The notes beneath the pieces were generated by a model. It made no database searches. It worked only from the letters and a program-made list of their open reading frames with translations, and was not told the DNA's origin. From an uncultured Rhodospirillales bacterium (lineage in GTDB: Bacteria > Pseudomonadota > Alphaproteobacteria > Reyranellales > Reyranellaceae), in NCBI GenBank assembly GCA_902825855.1, contig CADECW010000003.1, positions 1-64,000 on the forward strand: a stretch of 64,000 nt of DNA, given 5' to 3'. Of the stretch, positions 9,285 to 17,103 are shown one piece after another. How positions within the stretch are numbered: position 1 is the stretch's first letter; the number at the start of each line of letters is the position of its first letter. The translations under genes were made by a program, and so were the position numbers.

Positions 9285-10505
9285 GTGGACGACAAGCTCG
9301 CCGACCGGCTGCGCATCCTTTCCGATGCCGCCAAATATGATGCTTCCTGCGCTTCTTCGGGTGCACCCAAGCGGGCGGCAGGCCCAGGCGGCCTAGGCTC
9401 GACCAGCAACGGTATCTGCCATGCCTATACGCCGGATGGCCGCTGTGTGTCGCTGCTGAAAATCCTTCTCACCAACTGGTGCATGTTCGATTGCGCTTAT
9501 TGCATCAACCGGCGCTCTTCGAATGTCGAGCGCGCGCGCTTCATGGTCGACGAGGTCGTCGCGCTCACGATTGCCTTCTACAAGCGGAACTACATCGAAG
9601 GCCTGTTTCTTTCGTCGGGAATCGTGCGTTCGCCCGATCATACGATGGAGCAGCTGGTACTGGTCGCGCGCAAGCTGCGCGAGCAGGAGGGCTTTGCGGG
9701 CTACATCCACCTCAAGACGATCCCTGAGGCCAGTCCCTGGCTGATCGAGCAGGCTGGCCTGTTTGCCGATCGTTTGTCGATCAACCTCGAGCTACCTTCG
9801 TCGGAGAGCCTGCAGCGGCTGGCGCCTGAGAAGAAGGCGGCCTCGATCACGGGCGCGATGGGTCAGATGCACGAGCGCATAGAAGAGGCGCGCGAGGAAG
9901 GGGCAACGTTTTCGCCGGCCGGCCAGAGCACGCAGATCATCGTCGGCGCCGATGCCACCGACGACGCCGCGCTGCTGCGAACGAGCGCGACGCTGTACCG
10001 GAACTATGGTCTCAGGCGCGTATACTATTCAGCTTTCAGTCCGATCCCTGCCGCCAGCACCGTGCTGCCGCTCAAGCCACCGCCCCTGCAGCGCGAGAAC
10101 CGCCTGTACCAGGCCGACTGGCTGCTGCGCTTCTACGGCTTTACCGCAGAGGAAGTAGCAAGCGGCGGCGAGGACGGCATGCTGGCGCTGGACGTCGACC
10201 CCAAGTCGGCGTGGGCGCTCAAGAACCGCGACCGTTTTCCCGTCGACGTCAACAAGGCCGACCGCGAGTTGCTGTTGCGTGTCCCCGGGCTCGGCACGCG
10301 CTCGGTGGAGCGCATTCTGGCTGCGCGGCGGCACACGACGCTGCGGCTTGCCGATGTGGCCCGGCTGGCGCGCAGCGTGAAGCGACTGCTGCCTTTCCTG
10401 GTCACGGCGGACTACCGGCCGGGTCGCGCGGCCGATCGCGCCAACCTGCGCAGCGCCGTCGCCGATGTGCCAACGCCCCAGCCGGAACAAGGGAGCCTCT
10501 TCTGA
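9285..10505 (+). CDS. Putative DNA modification/repair radical SAM protein (UDG-linked)
   Basis: A 406-residue radical SAM enzyme of the family found beside uracil-DNA-glycosylase-like genes. The cluster-binding C66-x3-C70-x2-C73 (NWCMFDCAYC) is intact. A C-terminal helix-hairpin-helix-like segment (VNKADRELLLRVPGLGTRSVERIL, about 320-345) suggests DNA binding. The reaction is unknown; distant kinship to spore photoproduct lyase suggests lesion repair. The GTG start has GAGGT 4 bases upstream. It overlaps the UdgX gene by four bases and follows a LexA box, so SOS induction is likely. Confidence 0.85.
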   Translation: MDDKLADRLRILSDAAKYDASCASSGAPKRAAGPGGLGSTSNGICHAYTPDGRCVSLLKILLTNWCMFDCAYCINRRSSNVERARFMVDEVVALTIAFYKRNYIEGLFLSSGIVRSPDHTMEQLVLVARKLREQEGFAGYIHLKTIPEASPWLIEQAGLFADRLSINLELPSSESLQRLAPEKKAASITGAMGQMHERIEEAREEGATFSPAGQSTQIIVGADATDDAALLRTSATLYRNYGLRRVYYSAFSPIPAASTVLPLKPPPLQRENRLYQADWLLRFYGFTAEEVASGGEDGMLALDVDPKSAWALKNRDRFPVDVNKADRELLLRVPGLGTRSVERILAARRHTTLRLADVARLARSVKRLLPFLVTADYRPGRAADRANLRSAVADVPTPQPEQGSLF

Positions 10506-11938
10506 TCGGAATCGCGCTCGACAGCGGCGCGGACCTTGCGGGCTTCCGCTCGGCGGTGCGCCGCCTGTGGGATGCGCGCACGCCGGCGCACGAAGTCGCC
10601 TGGAACGTCGCGGCCGAGGCCGACCTGTTCGGCGACGCCTTGCCCGCCACCCCGGGCGCGGCGCCGCCGGTCGTCCTGCCGCGGGCACTCGCCGAGCTGA
10701 TCGAGGCCGTCGTCTGCCACAGCGACTCCGAGCGCTATGCGCTGCTCTACCAGGCGATCTGGCGCGTGCTCTGCGGCGAGCGGCAGCTGCTCGAGGTTTC
10801 GAGTGACCCCCTGGTCCATCGCCTGGGTGCAATGGCGAAGTCCGTGCGCCGTGACATCCACAAGATGCACGCCTTCCTGCGTTTTCGGGAACTGGTCGAT
10901 CCCCCGACGAGCGATGGCTGCAGCGCCGTCCACTACGTCGCTTGGTTCGAGCCGCAGCACCATATCCTCGAAGCTGCCTCAGGCTTCTTCGTCGAGCGCT
11001 TCCGTTCGATGACGTGGTCCATCCTTGCGCCCCGCGGGTCGCTGCATTGGGATCGCACGGCGCTCCGTGTCGGCCCGCCGGCGCCCCGTGGCGAGGTGTC
11101 CTCCAGCGACGACATCGAAGTCGCTTGGCGTTCCTACTACGAAAGCGTCTTCAATCCGGCACGCGTCAATCCCCGCCTTATGCGTCAGCACATGCCGGTA
11201 AAATATTGGCGCAACCTGCCTGAGGCCGACGCGATATCCGACCTCGTTCGGGATGCGCCGAGGCGCGTGCAGGAGATGCTCGCGCGCGAAGCGGCAGCGT
11301 CGGCCCGGCGCGATCCGCGCAAGGCAGTCGCCGCCATGGCCGAGGCGATCGAGCAGGGTGGGCCGCGCACGCTCGAGGAGCTCAATCGCACGATCGCGGC
11401 TTCCCCGCCGCTGAGCCCGGGCGCCGATCGCGCCGTGCTGGGCGAAGGCCCTGTGGGCGCAGCCATCGCTTTCGTTGGCGAGCAACCCGGCGACCAGGAG
11501 GAACGAGAGGGTCGGCCGTTCGTCGGGCCGGCCGGCCGATTGCTCGACCGGGCGCTGGCCGAGGCCGGCATCGACCGGGCGAAGGCTTACCTCACCAACG
11601 CGGTCAAGCACTTCAAGTACGAGCCGCGCGGCAAGAAGCGACTGCACAGGCGCCCCAATCCGGGCGAGGTGAAGCGCTATCGCTGGTGGCTGCAGAAGGA
11701 GCTCGCCTTCGTTCGGCCGCGCCTCGTGGTGGCGCTTGGCAATACGGCGCTTCTTGGGTTGACCGGCGAACCGCTGTCGGTGCTGAAGTCGCGTGGACCG
11801 TTGCGGCTTTCAGGTTTCGCCGGCTATGCCACGGTTCATCCGGCCTACCTCCTGCGCCTGCCGGACGAGGCCACGCGCGAGGCGGCCTACGGGCAGTTCC
11901 GCGACGATCTCTCTCGCGCCGCGCAATTGGTGGCGTAG
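10502..11938 (+). CDS. udgX: DUF4130-UdgX fusion: uracil-DNA glycosylase superfamily protein
   Basis: A 478-residue two-part protein. Residues 1-240 match the domain linked to the preceding radical SAM gene (TIGR03915/DUF4130 type). Residues 280-478 are a family-4-like uracil-DNA glycosylase with GEQPGDQEEREGRPFVGPAG and a late VHPAYLLR motif. The loop KKRLHRRPN corresponds to the KRRIH loop of mycobacterial UdgX, whose His bonds covalently to uracil-DNA. No ATG, GTG or TTG lies near the start. A CTG at 10502 has GGGAG 6 bases before it and overlaps the previous stop (CTGA), so CTG is the likely start. Confidence 0.82.
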   Translation: MIGIALDSGADLAGFRSAVRRLWDARTPAHEVAWNVAAEADLFGDALPATPGAAPPVVLPRALAELIEAVVCHSDSERYALLYQAIWRVLCGERQLLEVSSDPLVHRLGAMAKSVRRDIHKMHAFLRFRELVDPPTSDGCSAVHYVAWFEPQHHILEAASGFFVERFRSMTWSILAPRGSLHWDRTALRVGPPAPRGEVSSSDDIEVAWRSYYESVFNPARVNPRLMRQHMPVKYWRNLPEADAISDLVRDAPRRVQEMLAREAAASARRDPRKAVAAMAEAIEQGGPRTLEELNRTIAASPPLSPGADRAVLGEGPVGAAIAFVGEQPGDQEEREGRPFVGPAGRLLDRALAEAGIDRAKAYLTNAVKHFKYEPRGKKRLHRRPNPGEVKRYRWWLQKELAFVRPRLVVALGNTALLGLTGEPLSVLKSRGPLRLSGFAGYATVHPAYLLRLPDEATREAAYGQFRDDLSRAAQLVA

Positions 11939-12191
11939 CTACAAAGCGATGCGTCTTGGTTCGGCGCTGGATCACAATTGATGGGCGCCGACGATGAGGA
12001 ATGCGACCTCTGGCGACGCCTGCGCTGAGGGCCGGTGGGTCCGCTAGACCGGTCAGGGCTCCGGATCCGACGAGGAAAGTTGCCCGTTGTGTGATCTAGT
12101 TCACGGAGCGCAGGAATCCATCACGTTACACTTCTCAAACTGACGCTCTTCGCGGCCTGTCATCTTGTGGCGTCCAGAGCAGGAGCACCGT

Positions 12192-12605
12192 ATGAGCATT
12201 GCGCGCACATGTGTCGTGATCGCTTTCTTTGCTTTGTCTATCGGGCAGCCAGCGGCATCCGCCCGGGCGGAGGACTTTGCGGAATGCCGTCAGTTGGGCG
12301 GTGCGGGTCCGGATAGGGTCGTTGCCGTTTGCACGGCCGCGATTTCAGCGGGAGCCTTGGGTCGGGAGGACCTTGCCACCGCTTTCGCCAGCCGGGGAGC
12401 GGGTTTCCGCAGCCTCCATCAGGATGACCGCGCCTTCGAAGATTTCGCGCGGGCGATCCTTTTGGATCCACTCTGCATTACTGCCTATCATCAGCGAGGG
12501 CTGCTCCACTTGGACAGGGGAGAGACGGAGTGGGCGCGACAAGACTTCGGCGTAGCCGCGCGCATTGAACGAAACAGCGCCGACACTCGCGCCGAGGACT
12601 TCTGA
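12192..12605 (+). CDS. Exported TPR-like protein
   Basis: A 137-residue protein with a signal peptide (residues 1-26, ending in ASARA before EDF). Two tetratricopeptide-like helical repeats follow (DLATAFASRGAGFRSLHQD and CITAYHQRGLLHLDRGETEWA). AGGAG at 12181-12185 sets the ATG. TPR proteins scaffold protein contacts; the partner is unknown. The upstream 250 bases (11939-12191) hold no gene and presumably contain its promoter. It ends near the start of a membrane DUF3592-like gene but the gap of 71 bases leaves co-transcription open. Confidence 0.65.
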   Translation: MSIARTCVVIAFFALSIGQPAASARAEDFAECRQLGGAGPDRVVAVCTAAISAGALGREDLATAFASRGAGFRSLHQDDRAFEDFARAILLDPLCITAYHQRGLLHLDRGETEWARQDFGVAARIERNSADTRAEDF

Positions 12606-12676
12606 ACTGCCGAGCCGGTGTTCGAGGGCCACCGTCCTGGGTGACGGCAGGATGAGCAGCGCGCTAGGATCAGACG

Positions 12677-13699
12677 GTGAGCTTCATCAACGAGCTGGAG
12701 CCGCGCTGGGTCATCCTGGGCGCGTGCATGCTGTTGCCCATCGGGCTGGCCGTCGGGACTCTCTGGATTCAGTGGCGCAACTGGCGGACGCGATGGTGGC
12801 GGGAAGCGGCGGGCCGAGTGGACAGAGCCAGAGCGGTCGCCCGCGAGGTTCGATCGAGACAGATGCGCACCACCGGAACCGGACGCAACACCGAGTTCGT
12901 GACGAGCGAGAACCTCCGGACCCGCAATGTCGCCGAGGTGTCGTACAGCTTTGCCGTCGGGACGGAGACCTTCCATAGCAAACGCATCTGCCTGATGGGC
13001 GAGCCGGACGGCTCCGTATCGGCTGTCCTGAAGCGCTATCCGCAAGGCCGGGTCGTGACGGTGTACTACAATCCGGAAGATCCCAGCGAGTCCATCCTGG
13101 AACGAGATGCGCCGGCTCGCATCCGGGAGGCCTGGCTCGGAACAGCCGTCCTCGCCGCACTGATACTGGGATGCTTCTTCGCCATAACCCAAGGCGCCGC
13201 TTGGCTCGAGACCGTCGTCCCGCACCCGACCAGGGTACCCGCGATGATGATGCTCGGTGCGGTTTCCCTGGTTGTGCTCATGATCGTCAGGGCGATTACA
13301 AAAGAGACGAGCGCCATGAAGAAGTGGCCGACGACGACCGGACGGATCGTCCGCTCGGACATCACCACGACCGTGCAGCAGCATCGCCGTCCGAGCAGGC
13401 CGCGCGGCGACTACGACGTGAGGATGTACGTTCCACGTGTCGTCTACGCCTACGAAGCGGATGGCCACTCGTTCCAGAGCGATGACATCGGCTGGTCGAC
13501 CAGCGCGAACAGGCGATCCGTGGCGGAAAAGTACGTGAAACGGTTCCCGCTGCAATCGCAGGTGCGCGTCTTCTATAACCCCGACGACCCGGCGCAAGCC
13601 ACACTGGAGCCATCGGTGGGCTTGTTTGCGTTGATTCTCTGGTTCGTCGCCGCTGCGGTCGCCTTCGCAGCCTTCGCCGTCGGCTGGCTGATCCCATGA
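12677..13699 (+). CDS. Membrane protein with two DUF3592-like modules
   Basis: A 340-residue protein with an internal duplication. Each module has a membrane helix, a linker, a strand-rich part and the signature RVxVxYNPxDPxxxxLE (VVTVYYNPEDPSESILE near residue 138; RVFYNPDDPAQATLE near 305). Hydrophobic helices lie at about 12-32, 155-175, 190-210 and 315-338. Both modules match the DUF3592 pattern of a conserved soluble loop followed by a helix. The function of the family is unknown. The GTG start at 12677 is the only good start. Confidence 0.72.
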   Translation: MSFINELEPRWVILGACMLLPIGLAVGTLWIQWRNWRTRWWREAAGRVDRARAVAREVRSRQMRTTGTGRNTEFVTSENLRTRNVAEVSYSFAVGTETFHSKRICLMGEPDGSVSAVLKRYPQGRVVTVYYNPEDPSESILERDAPARIREAWLGTAVLAALILGCFFAITQGAAWLETVVPHPTRVPAMMMLGAVSLVVLMIVRAITKETSAMKKWPTTTGRIVRSDITTTVQQHRRPSRPRGDYDVRMYVPRVVYAYEADGHSFQSDDIGWSTSANRRSVAEKYVKRFPLQSQVRVFYNPDDPAQATLEPSVGLFALILWFVAAAVAFAAFAVGWLIP

Positions 13700-13781
13700 C
13701 CTTCGGAATGTGGCTAGGCGCCTGCGAATCTCGATAGTGACCGTTGCTCTGTATTCAGAGAGCGAGATTCCAGTGCCCAAA

Positions 13782-13928
13782 TCAAACGCGTTCATGATTT
13801 GTATTCTTGGAGGCAGCCGCTAGCGCCGCTGTCATTTCAAGATAGCGCTTTGCCTTTTCGCTAATTGGTTGTGCGTCTGCCTCGGGCCGGTGCGAAGCTA
13901 TGGTGTGTAGCCCGTTCGCAGAGTTCAT
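13782..13928 (-). CDS. Possible 48-residue protein
   Basis: A short frame from ATG 13928 (MNSANGLHTIASHRPEADAQ) that continues with an amphipathic helical stretch (ISEKAKRYLEMTAALAAASK) and ends in HERV. The composition is protein-like, unlike surrounding shadow frames, but no ribosome binding site is visible. The rest of 13700-14064 shows no gene. Confidence 0.28.
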   Translation of the reverse strand: MNSANGLHTIASHRPEADAQPISEKAKRYLEMTAALAAASKNTNHERV

Positions 13929-14064
13929 CTGCGAAGGGAAACGCACCGACCCCGCGGTTTCCTCAAGGCTGCGGGATCAGCCCTTGATGTGCTCGGCAAC
14001 GCTTTGCCGGATCCAGTCGCTCGAAGCGTTGTCGGTACTGAGTTTGAGGAAAATAGGGGGAAAG

Positions 14065-14502
14065 ATGTTCAAATCGATGTCAGCGCTCCTCATTGCGGTT
14101 GTTCTCGCCGCTTGCGGAGAGTCACCGCAGAGTTTGTCCCTGTCGCCGCCACCGCCTGCGCCTCCGCCGCCGCCGAGGATGTGGATGGTGTTCTTCGACA
14201 CCAACAGCAGCACGCTTTCAGGTCAAGCCAACACCACCGTGAGCGCCGCGGCCGGTGTTGCGACCGCCACGCCGAATACGAAAGTGGAAGTGAGTGGGTA
14301 CACGGACACCGAGGGCTCGGCAGCCATGAACAAGGCTCTGTCACTCCGACGCGCAAACGCGGTCAGGGACGCGCTTATCCGCAACGGAGTATCCGCTCAG
14401 TCGATCCGGGTACTGGGCGACGGCGAACAAGGGCTGCTGGTCCAGACGCCGGACCAGACCAGGTATCCGAGTAATCGTCGCGCCCAGATCGTCGTGCAGT
14501 AG
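14065..14502 (+). CDS. OmpA-family lipoprotein
   Basis: A 145-residue outer-membrane-type protein. The signal peptide ends in a lipobox LAAC (Cys about residue 17). A Pro-rich spacer of about 12 prolines follows, then an OmpA C-terminal peptidoglycan-binding domain (residues 38-145): VFFDTNSSTL, VEVSGYTDTEGS, LSLRRANAVRDAL and NRRAQIVV. It would tether the outer membrane to the cell wall. The ATG follows AGGGGG. It is 21 bases upstream of the exported protein at 14524, so both are probably one operon, ended by the hairpin at 15175. Confidence 0.88.
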   Translation: MFKSMSALLIAVVLAACGESPQSLSLSPPPPAPPPPPRMWMVFFDTNSSTLSGQANTTVSAAAGVATATPNTKVEVSGYTDTEGSAAMNKALSLRRANAVRDALIRNGVSAQSIRVLGDGEQGLLVQTPDQTRYPSNRRAQIVVQ

Positions 14503-14523
14503 TTGACCAGGGAGATCTTTGCA

Positions 14524-15156
14524 ATGTCGGATCTAAATCGTCGTAACACGCTCAAGCTGCTGGGAGGGGCCGCTATTGTCGCCCCAGCGCTCACGTCGCT
14601 GTCGCCGTCGGCAGTGGCGCAGGAAGACCTGGTGGTGCCGAACACCTACCAGAACTTCAAGCGCGGCACGATCCACAGCCTCCATCCGGAGCGCCGCATC
14701 TTCAACATCGTGTGGGAGGACCTCGGCCGCGTGAAGATGCGCGCCGCGGACCTCGTCACCAACTATCCGTCGCTCAAGGTCGGCAACATCGTCGACACCC
14801 AGTGGTACGACTACCTGGACTTCCTGATCGCCCCGAAGTCGGCGCAGAGCGATGCCCAGGCCAGGGCGATGCTGGCCAAGGGCGCGCGCCTGCAGGGCAT
14901 CCCGGGCATGCAGGAGCCGATCCGGCTGTGGCGCATGGACGGCATGGTCACCCGGATCGACGGCAACACGCTCTATCTGATCAACGCTTCGGGCGGCAAG
15001 CCCGAGGAGCCGGCACCCGACAGCGGCGAGGTCGTCCAGATGCCGCCGATCCAGTCGGCGGCTGGCCAGGCTGCCGTCAGGTCGATCAAGGTCGGCGACC
15101 TGGTCACCACGGTGTGGAGCCAGCAGACGGCGATCAAGGCGACCGTCATCCGCTAG
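14524..15156 (+). CDS. Exported protein with Tat-like signal, function unknown
   Basis: A 210-residue protein with a twin-arginine-like leader (NRRNTLKLLGGAAIV, cleavage near SAVAQ at about residue 33). The mature part has two similar halves: GTIHSLHPERRIFNIVW then DGMVTRIDGNTLYLINA, each followed by a 'KVGD/N-IV-T-W' strand. This suggests a duplicated small beta domain. No family is recognised. The ATG at 14524 is preferred over one 7 codons earlier because that would overlap the OmpA stop. Co-transcribed with the OmpA lipoprotein; the Tat route implies folding or cofactor loading before export. Confidence 0.68.
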   Translation: MSDLNRRNTLKLLGGAAIVAPALTSLSPSAVAQEDLVVPNTYQNFKRGTIHSLHPERRIFNIVWEDLGRVKMRAADLVTNYPSLKVGNIVDTQWYDYLDFLIAPKSAQSDAQARAMLAKGARLQGIPGMQEPIRLWRMDGMVTRIDGNTLYLINASGGKPEEPAPDSGEVVQMPPIQSAAGQAAVRSIKVGDLVTTVWSQQTAIKATVIR

Positions 15157-15174
15157 GGCGATGCCCCCGAGATT

Positions 15175-15201
15175 GCTCCGGAGCCCTTCGGGCTCCGGAG
15201 C
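15175..15201 (+). terminator. Rho-independent-type terminator
   Basis: A 12-bp perfect stem GCTCCGGAGCCC / GGGCTCCGGAGC with a TTC loop, 18 bases after the stop, followed by GTTTC. It ends the OmpA operon and insulates the nitrile hydratase genes. Confidence 0.75.
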
Positions 15202-15271
15202 GTTTCGCGCGGCTTGCCTGCGTAAAGTATGATGCGCCTACGCGAGTCGAAAGAGCAGGCGGGGCAGCACG

Positions 15272-15913
15272 GTGGCATCCCACGATTCCGAAAAGATGGC
15301 TCGGCTTCATCGTGAGCTGCACAGCCATTTGCCTTCAGAACCGGCCTTGCGTGCCAAGGCTCTCGAGAGCGCTCTGGTCGCAAAAGGGCTCGTAGCGGCG
15401 GACGCCGTCGACCGGTGGCTCGAGCGGTATTCGGAGAAGGTCGGTCCAAAGAATGGAGCCTTGGTTATCGCAAGGTCGTGGCTGGAGCCCGACTTCAGCA
15501 AACTTCTCGAACGGAATGCCGACGGGGCATTCGCCGAGATGGGCTTTTCGGACGGTGGTAACCAATTGAAGGCCGTCTTCAATTCGGCGGCAGTGCACAA
15601 CCTCGTTGTTTGCACCCTTTGTTCTTGCTACCCGCTGAGACAGCTTGGCATGTCGCCCCTTTGGTACAAGTCCAGTGAGTATCGTGCTCGCGCCGTGAGA
15701 GAGCCCAGAACGGTCCTTCACGAGTTTGGTGTCGCAATCGACGATGATGTCGAGGTGCGGGTCTGGGATTCCACTTCCGAGCGCCGTTATCTGGTAGTTC
15801 CGCAGCGACCCATGGGAACGGAAGGCTGGTCGCAGGAAGATCTTGCGCGGCTGGTCACCCGCAATTCGATGATCGGGACGCATCGAGATCTGTCTACCGT
15901 GGAGAATTCGTAG
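15272..15913 (+). CDS. nthA: Nitrile hydratase alpha subunit (cobalt type)
   Basis: A 213-residue alpha subunit of nitrile hydratase, which hydrates nitriles to amides in the cytoplasm. The metal site is VCTLCSC, with C114, C117, S118 and C119; Thr after the first Cys marks the cobalt class. Conserved parts WYKSSEYRARAVREPR and GTEGWSQEDLARLVTRNSMIG are present. The usual Tyr-Pro-Trp after the metal loop is YPLRQLG here, so the substrate pocket or even the metal environment may differ. Start is GTG 15272; an ATG eight codons later is possible. It overlaps the beta subunit by one base. Confidence 0.87.
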   Translation: MASHDSEKMARLHRELHSHLPSEPALRAKALESALVAKGLVAADAVDRWLERYSEKVGPKNGALVIARSWLEPDFSKLLERNADGAFAEMGFSDGGNQLKAVFNSAAVHNLVVCTLCSCYPLRQLGMSPLWYKSSEYRARAVREPRTVLHEFGVAIDDDVEVRVWDSTSERRYLVVPQRPMGTEGWSQEDLARLVTRNSMIGTHRDLSTVENS

Positions 15914-16605
15914 TGGACGGTATCCACGACCTTGGTGGTCGAGAAGGTTTTGGACCAATCGGATGGCAGGCGGACGAGCACGCGCCCGCCTTTCATGAAC
16001 CGTGGCAGGCGCGCACCTGGGCCATCTGCATGTTCATGTTTGCCAAATGGAGGAGCGACAACGACGGCTGGACACTCGATTGGTGGCGCCATGTGATAGA
16101 GCGCATCGACCCAGCCGACTATCTGACAATGAACTACTTCGACAAATGGGCGCAGAGCTGCATGGCGGTGCTGATCGATGACGGTACCGCTGAGCTGAGG
16201 GATTTCGTGGGCGATGCGGGTGACCTTCCGGCTGCCAATGCCTTCAGGCCGGGCAAGCGAGCACCGGTCGCTCAGGGCTCGGCCGCCGAAGTCGGCAACG
16301 CCCATGACAGTGTCGATGAGACAGCGACCAAGCCGGCGTTCCAAGTGGGCGATGCCGTGCGAGGAAAGCTGTCCTTAAGGGCGATGCACACGCGGCTTCC
16401 GGCCTATGCTCGAGGCCGATGTGGAGTGGTCAGCGCGAGTCACGGGATGCAGGTCTTCCCCGACGCCAGTGCCAAAGGGGAAATCAGGCGGGAGCCTCTG
16501 TACACGGTTGCATTCAGCGCATCGTTGCTCTGGCCAGAGGCTTCATACGTCAAGGACCGGGTCTACGTGGATCTTTGGGAGAGTTATCTTGAACCGGCCC
16601 CATGA
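15913..16605 (+). CDS. nthB: Nitrile hydratase beta subunit
   Basis: A 230-residue beta subunit. The family start MDGIHDLGGREGFGPI is nearly ideal. A helical N-terminal half (EPWQARTWAICMFMF) precedes a linker (about 120-140) and a beta-barrel C-terminal domain (FQVGDAVRGKLSL, HTRLPAYARGRCGVV, DLWESYLEP). It pairs with the alpha subunit to form the active site. The GTG start overlaps the alpha stop; the 3' end overlaps the accessory gene by 17 bases. No amidase follows, so the amide product is handled elsewhere. Confidence 0.88.
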   Translation: MDGIHDLGGREGFGPIGWQADEHAPAFHEPWQARTWAICMFMFAKWRSDNDGWTLDWWRHVIERIDPADYLTMNYFDKWAQSCMAVLIDDGTAELRDFVGDAGDLPAANAFRPGKRAPVAQGSAAEVGNAHDSVDETATKPAFQVGDAVRGKLSLRAMHTRLPAYARGRCGVVSASHGMQVFPDASAKGEIRREPLYTVAFSASLLWPEASYVKDRVYVDLWESYLEPAP

Positions 16606-16951
16606 AGCGCTGAGCCCTCTCAGGCGCGAGGCCGCCTCCCAACTGTTCGACGAGCCCTGGCAGGCGCAAGCCCTTGCCATGGCAGATCTTCTGGTCCAAT
16701 CCGGAACCATCAGCGCGCAGGATTGGGCGAGCAGGCTTGGGGAACGGCTGCGGAGTGCCGCGTCTGCTGCGCAAGCCGATGACGCGAACGCGTATTACGG
16801 TGCCGTGCTTGGTGCGCTCGAGGATCTTCTGTATGGCAGCAATGCCTTGGACCCCGGGCAGGTGACGAGCTTCCAAGAGCAGTGGAAACGGGCCTATCTG
16901 AATACGCCACACGGTGATCCGGTCGAGCTTTCGGCGGGAAGGGAGCGCTAG
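16589..16951 (+). CDS. Nitrile hydratase accessory protein
   Basis: A 120-residue protein resembling the N-terminal half of nitrile hydratase beta subunits (LFDEPWQAQALAMADLLVQSG), as known for the activator/metallochaperone of the cobalt enzyme. It would load or oxidise the metal site of the alpha subunit. No ATG is suitable; TTG at 16589 has GGGAGAG about 6 bases upstream and overlaps the beta subunit end. The order alpha-beta-accessory is standard for this enzyme class. Confidence 0.75.
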   Translation: MNRPHEALSPLRREAASQLFDEPWQAQALAMADLLVQSGTISAQDWASRLGERLRSAASAAQADDANAYYGAVLGALEDLLYGSNALDPGQVTSFQEQWKRAYLNTPHGDPVELSAGRER

Positions 16952-17103
16952 CCTGGCAGTTCGAAAGCGAACGCTTGCCGACACCAGCGAGATTGAGCAA
17001 GCGCGCCGCGTGGCGCTCGGCAAACTGGAGAAGCATCCGCCCACTACCACCCGCCGACCCGTTAGAGTATGCTGTCAGGCGACAACCCAGAAATGGGGGC
17101 GCG

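Noticed and set aside
10211-10501. N-terminal extension of the UdgX frame
   Set aside because: It lies wholly inside the radical SAM gene and has low-complexity Arg/Ala composition.
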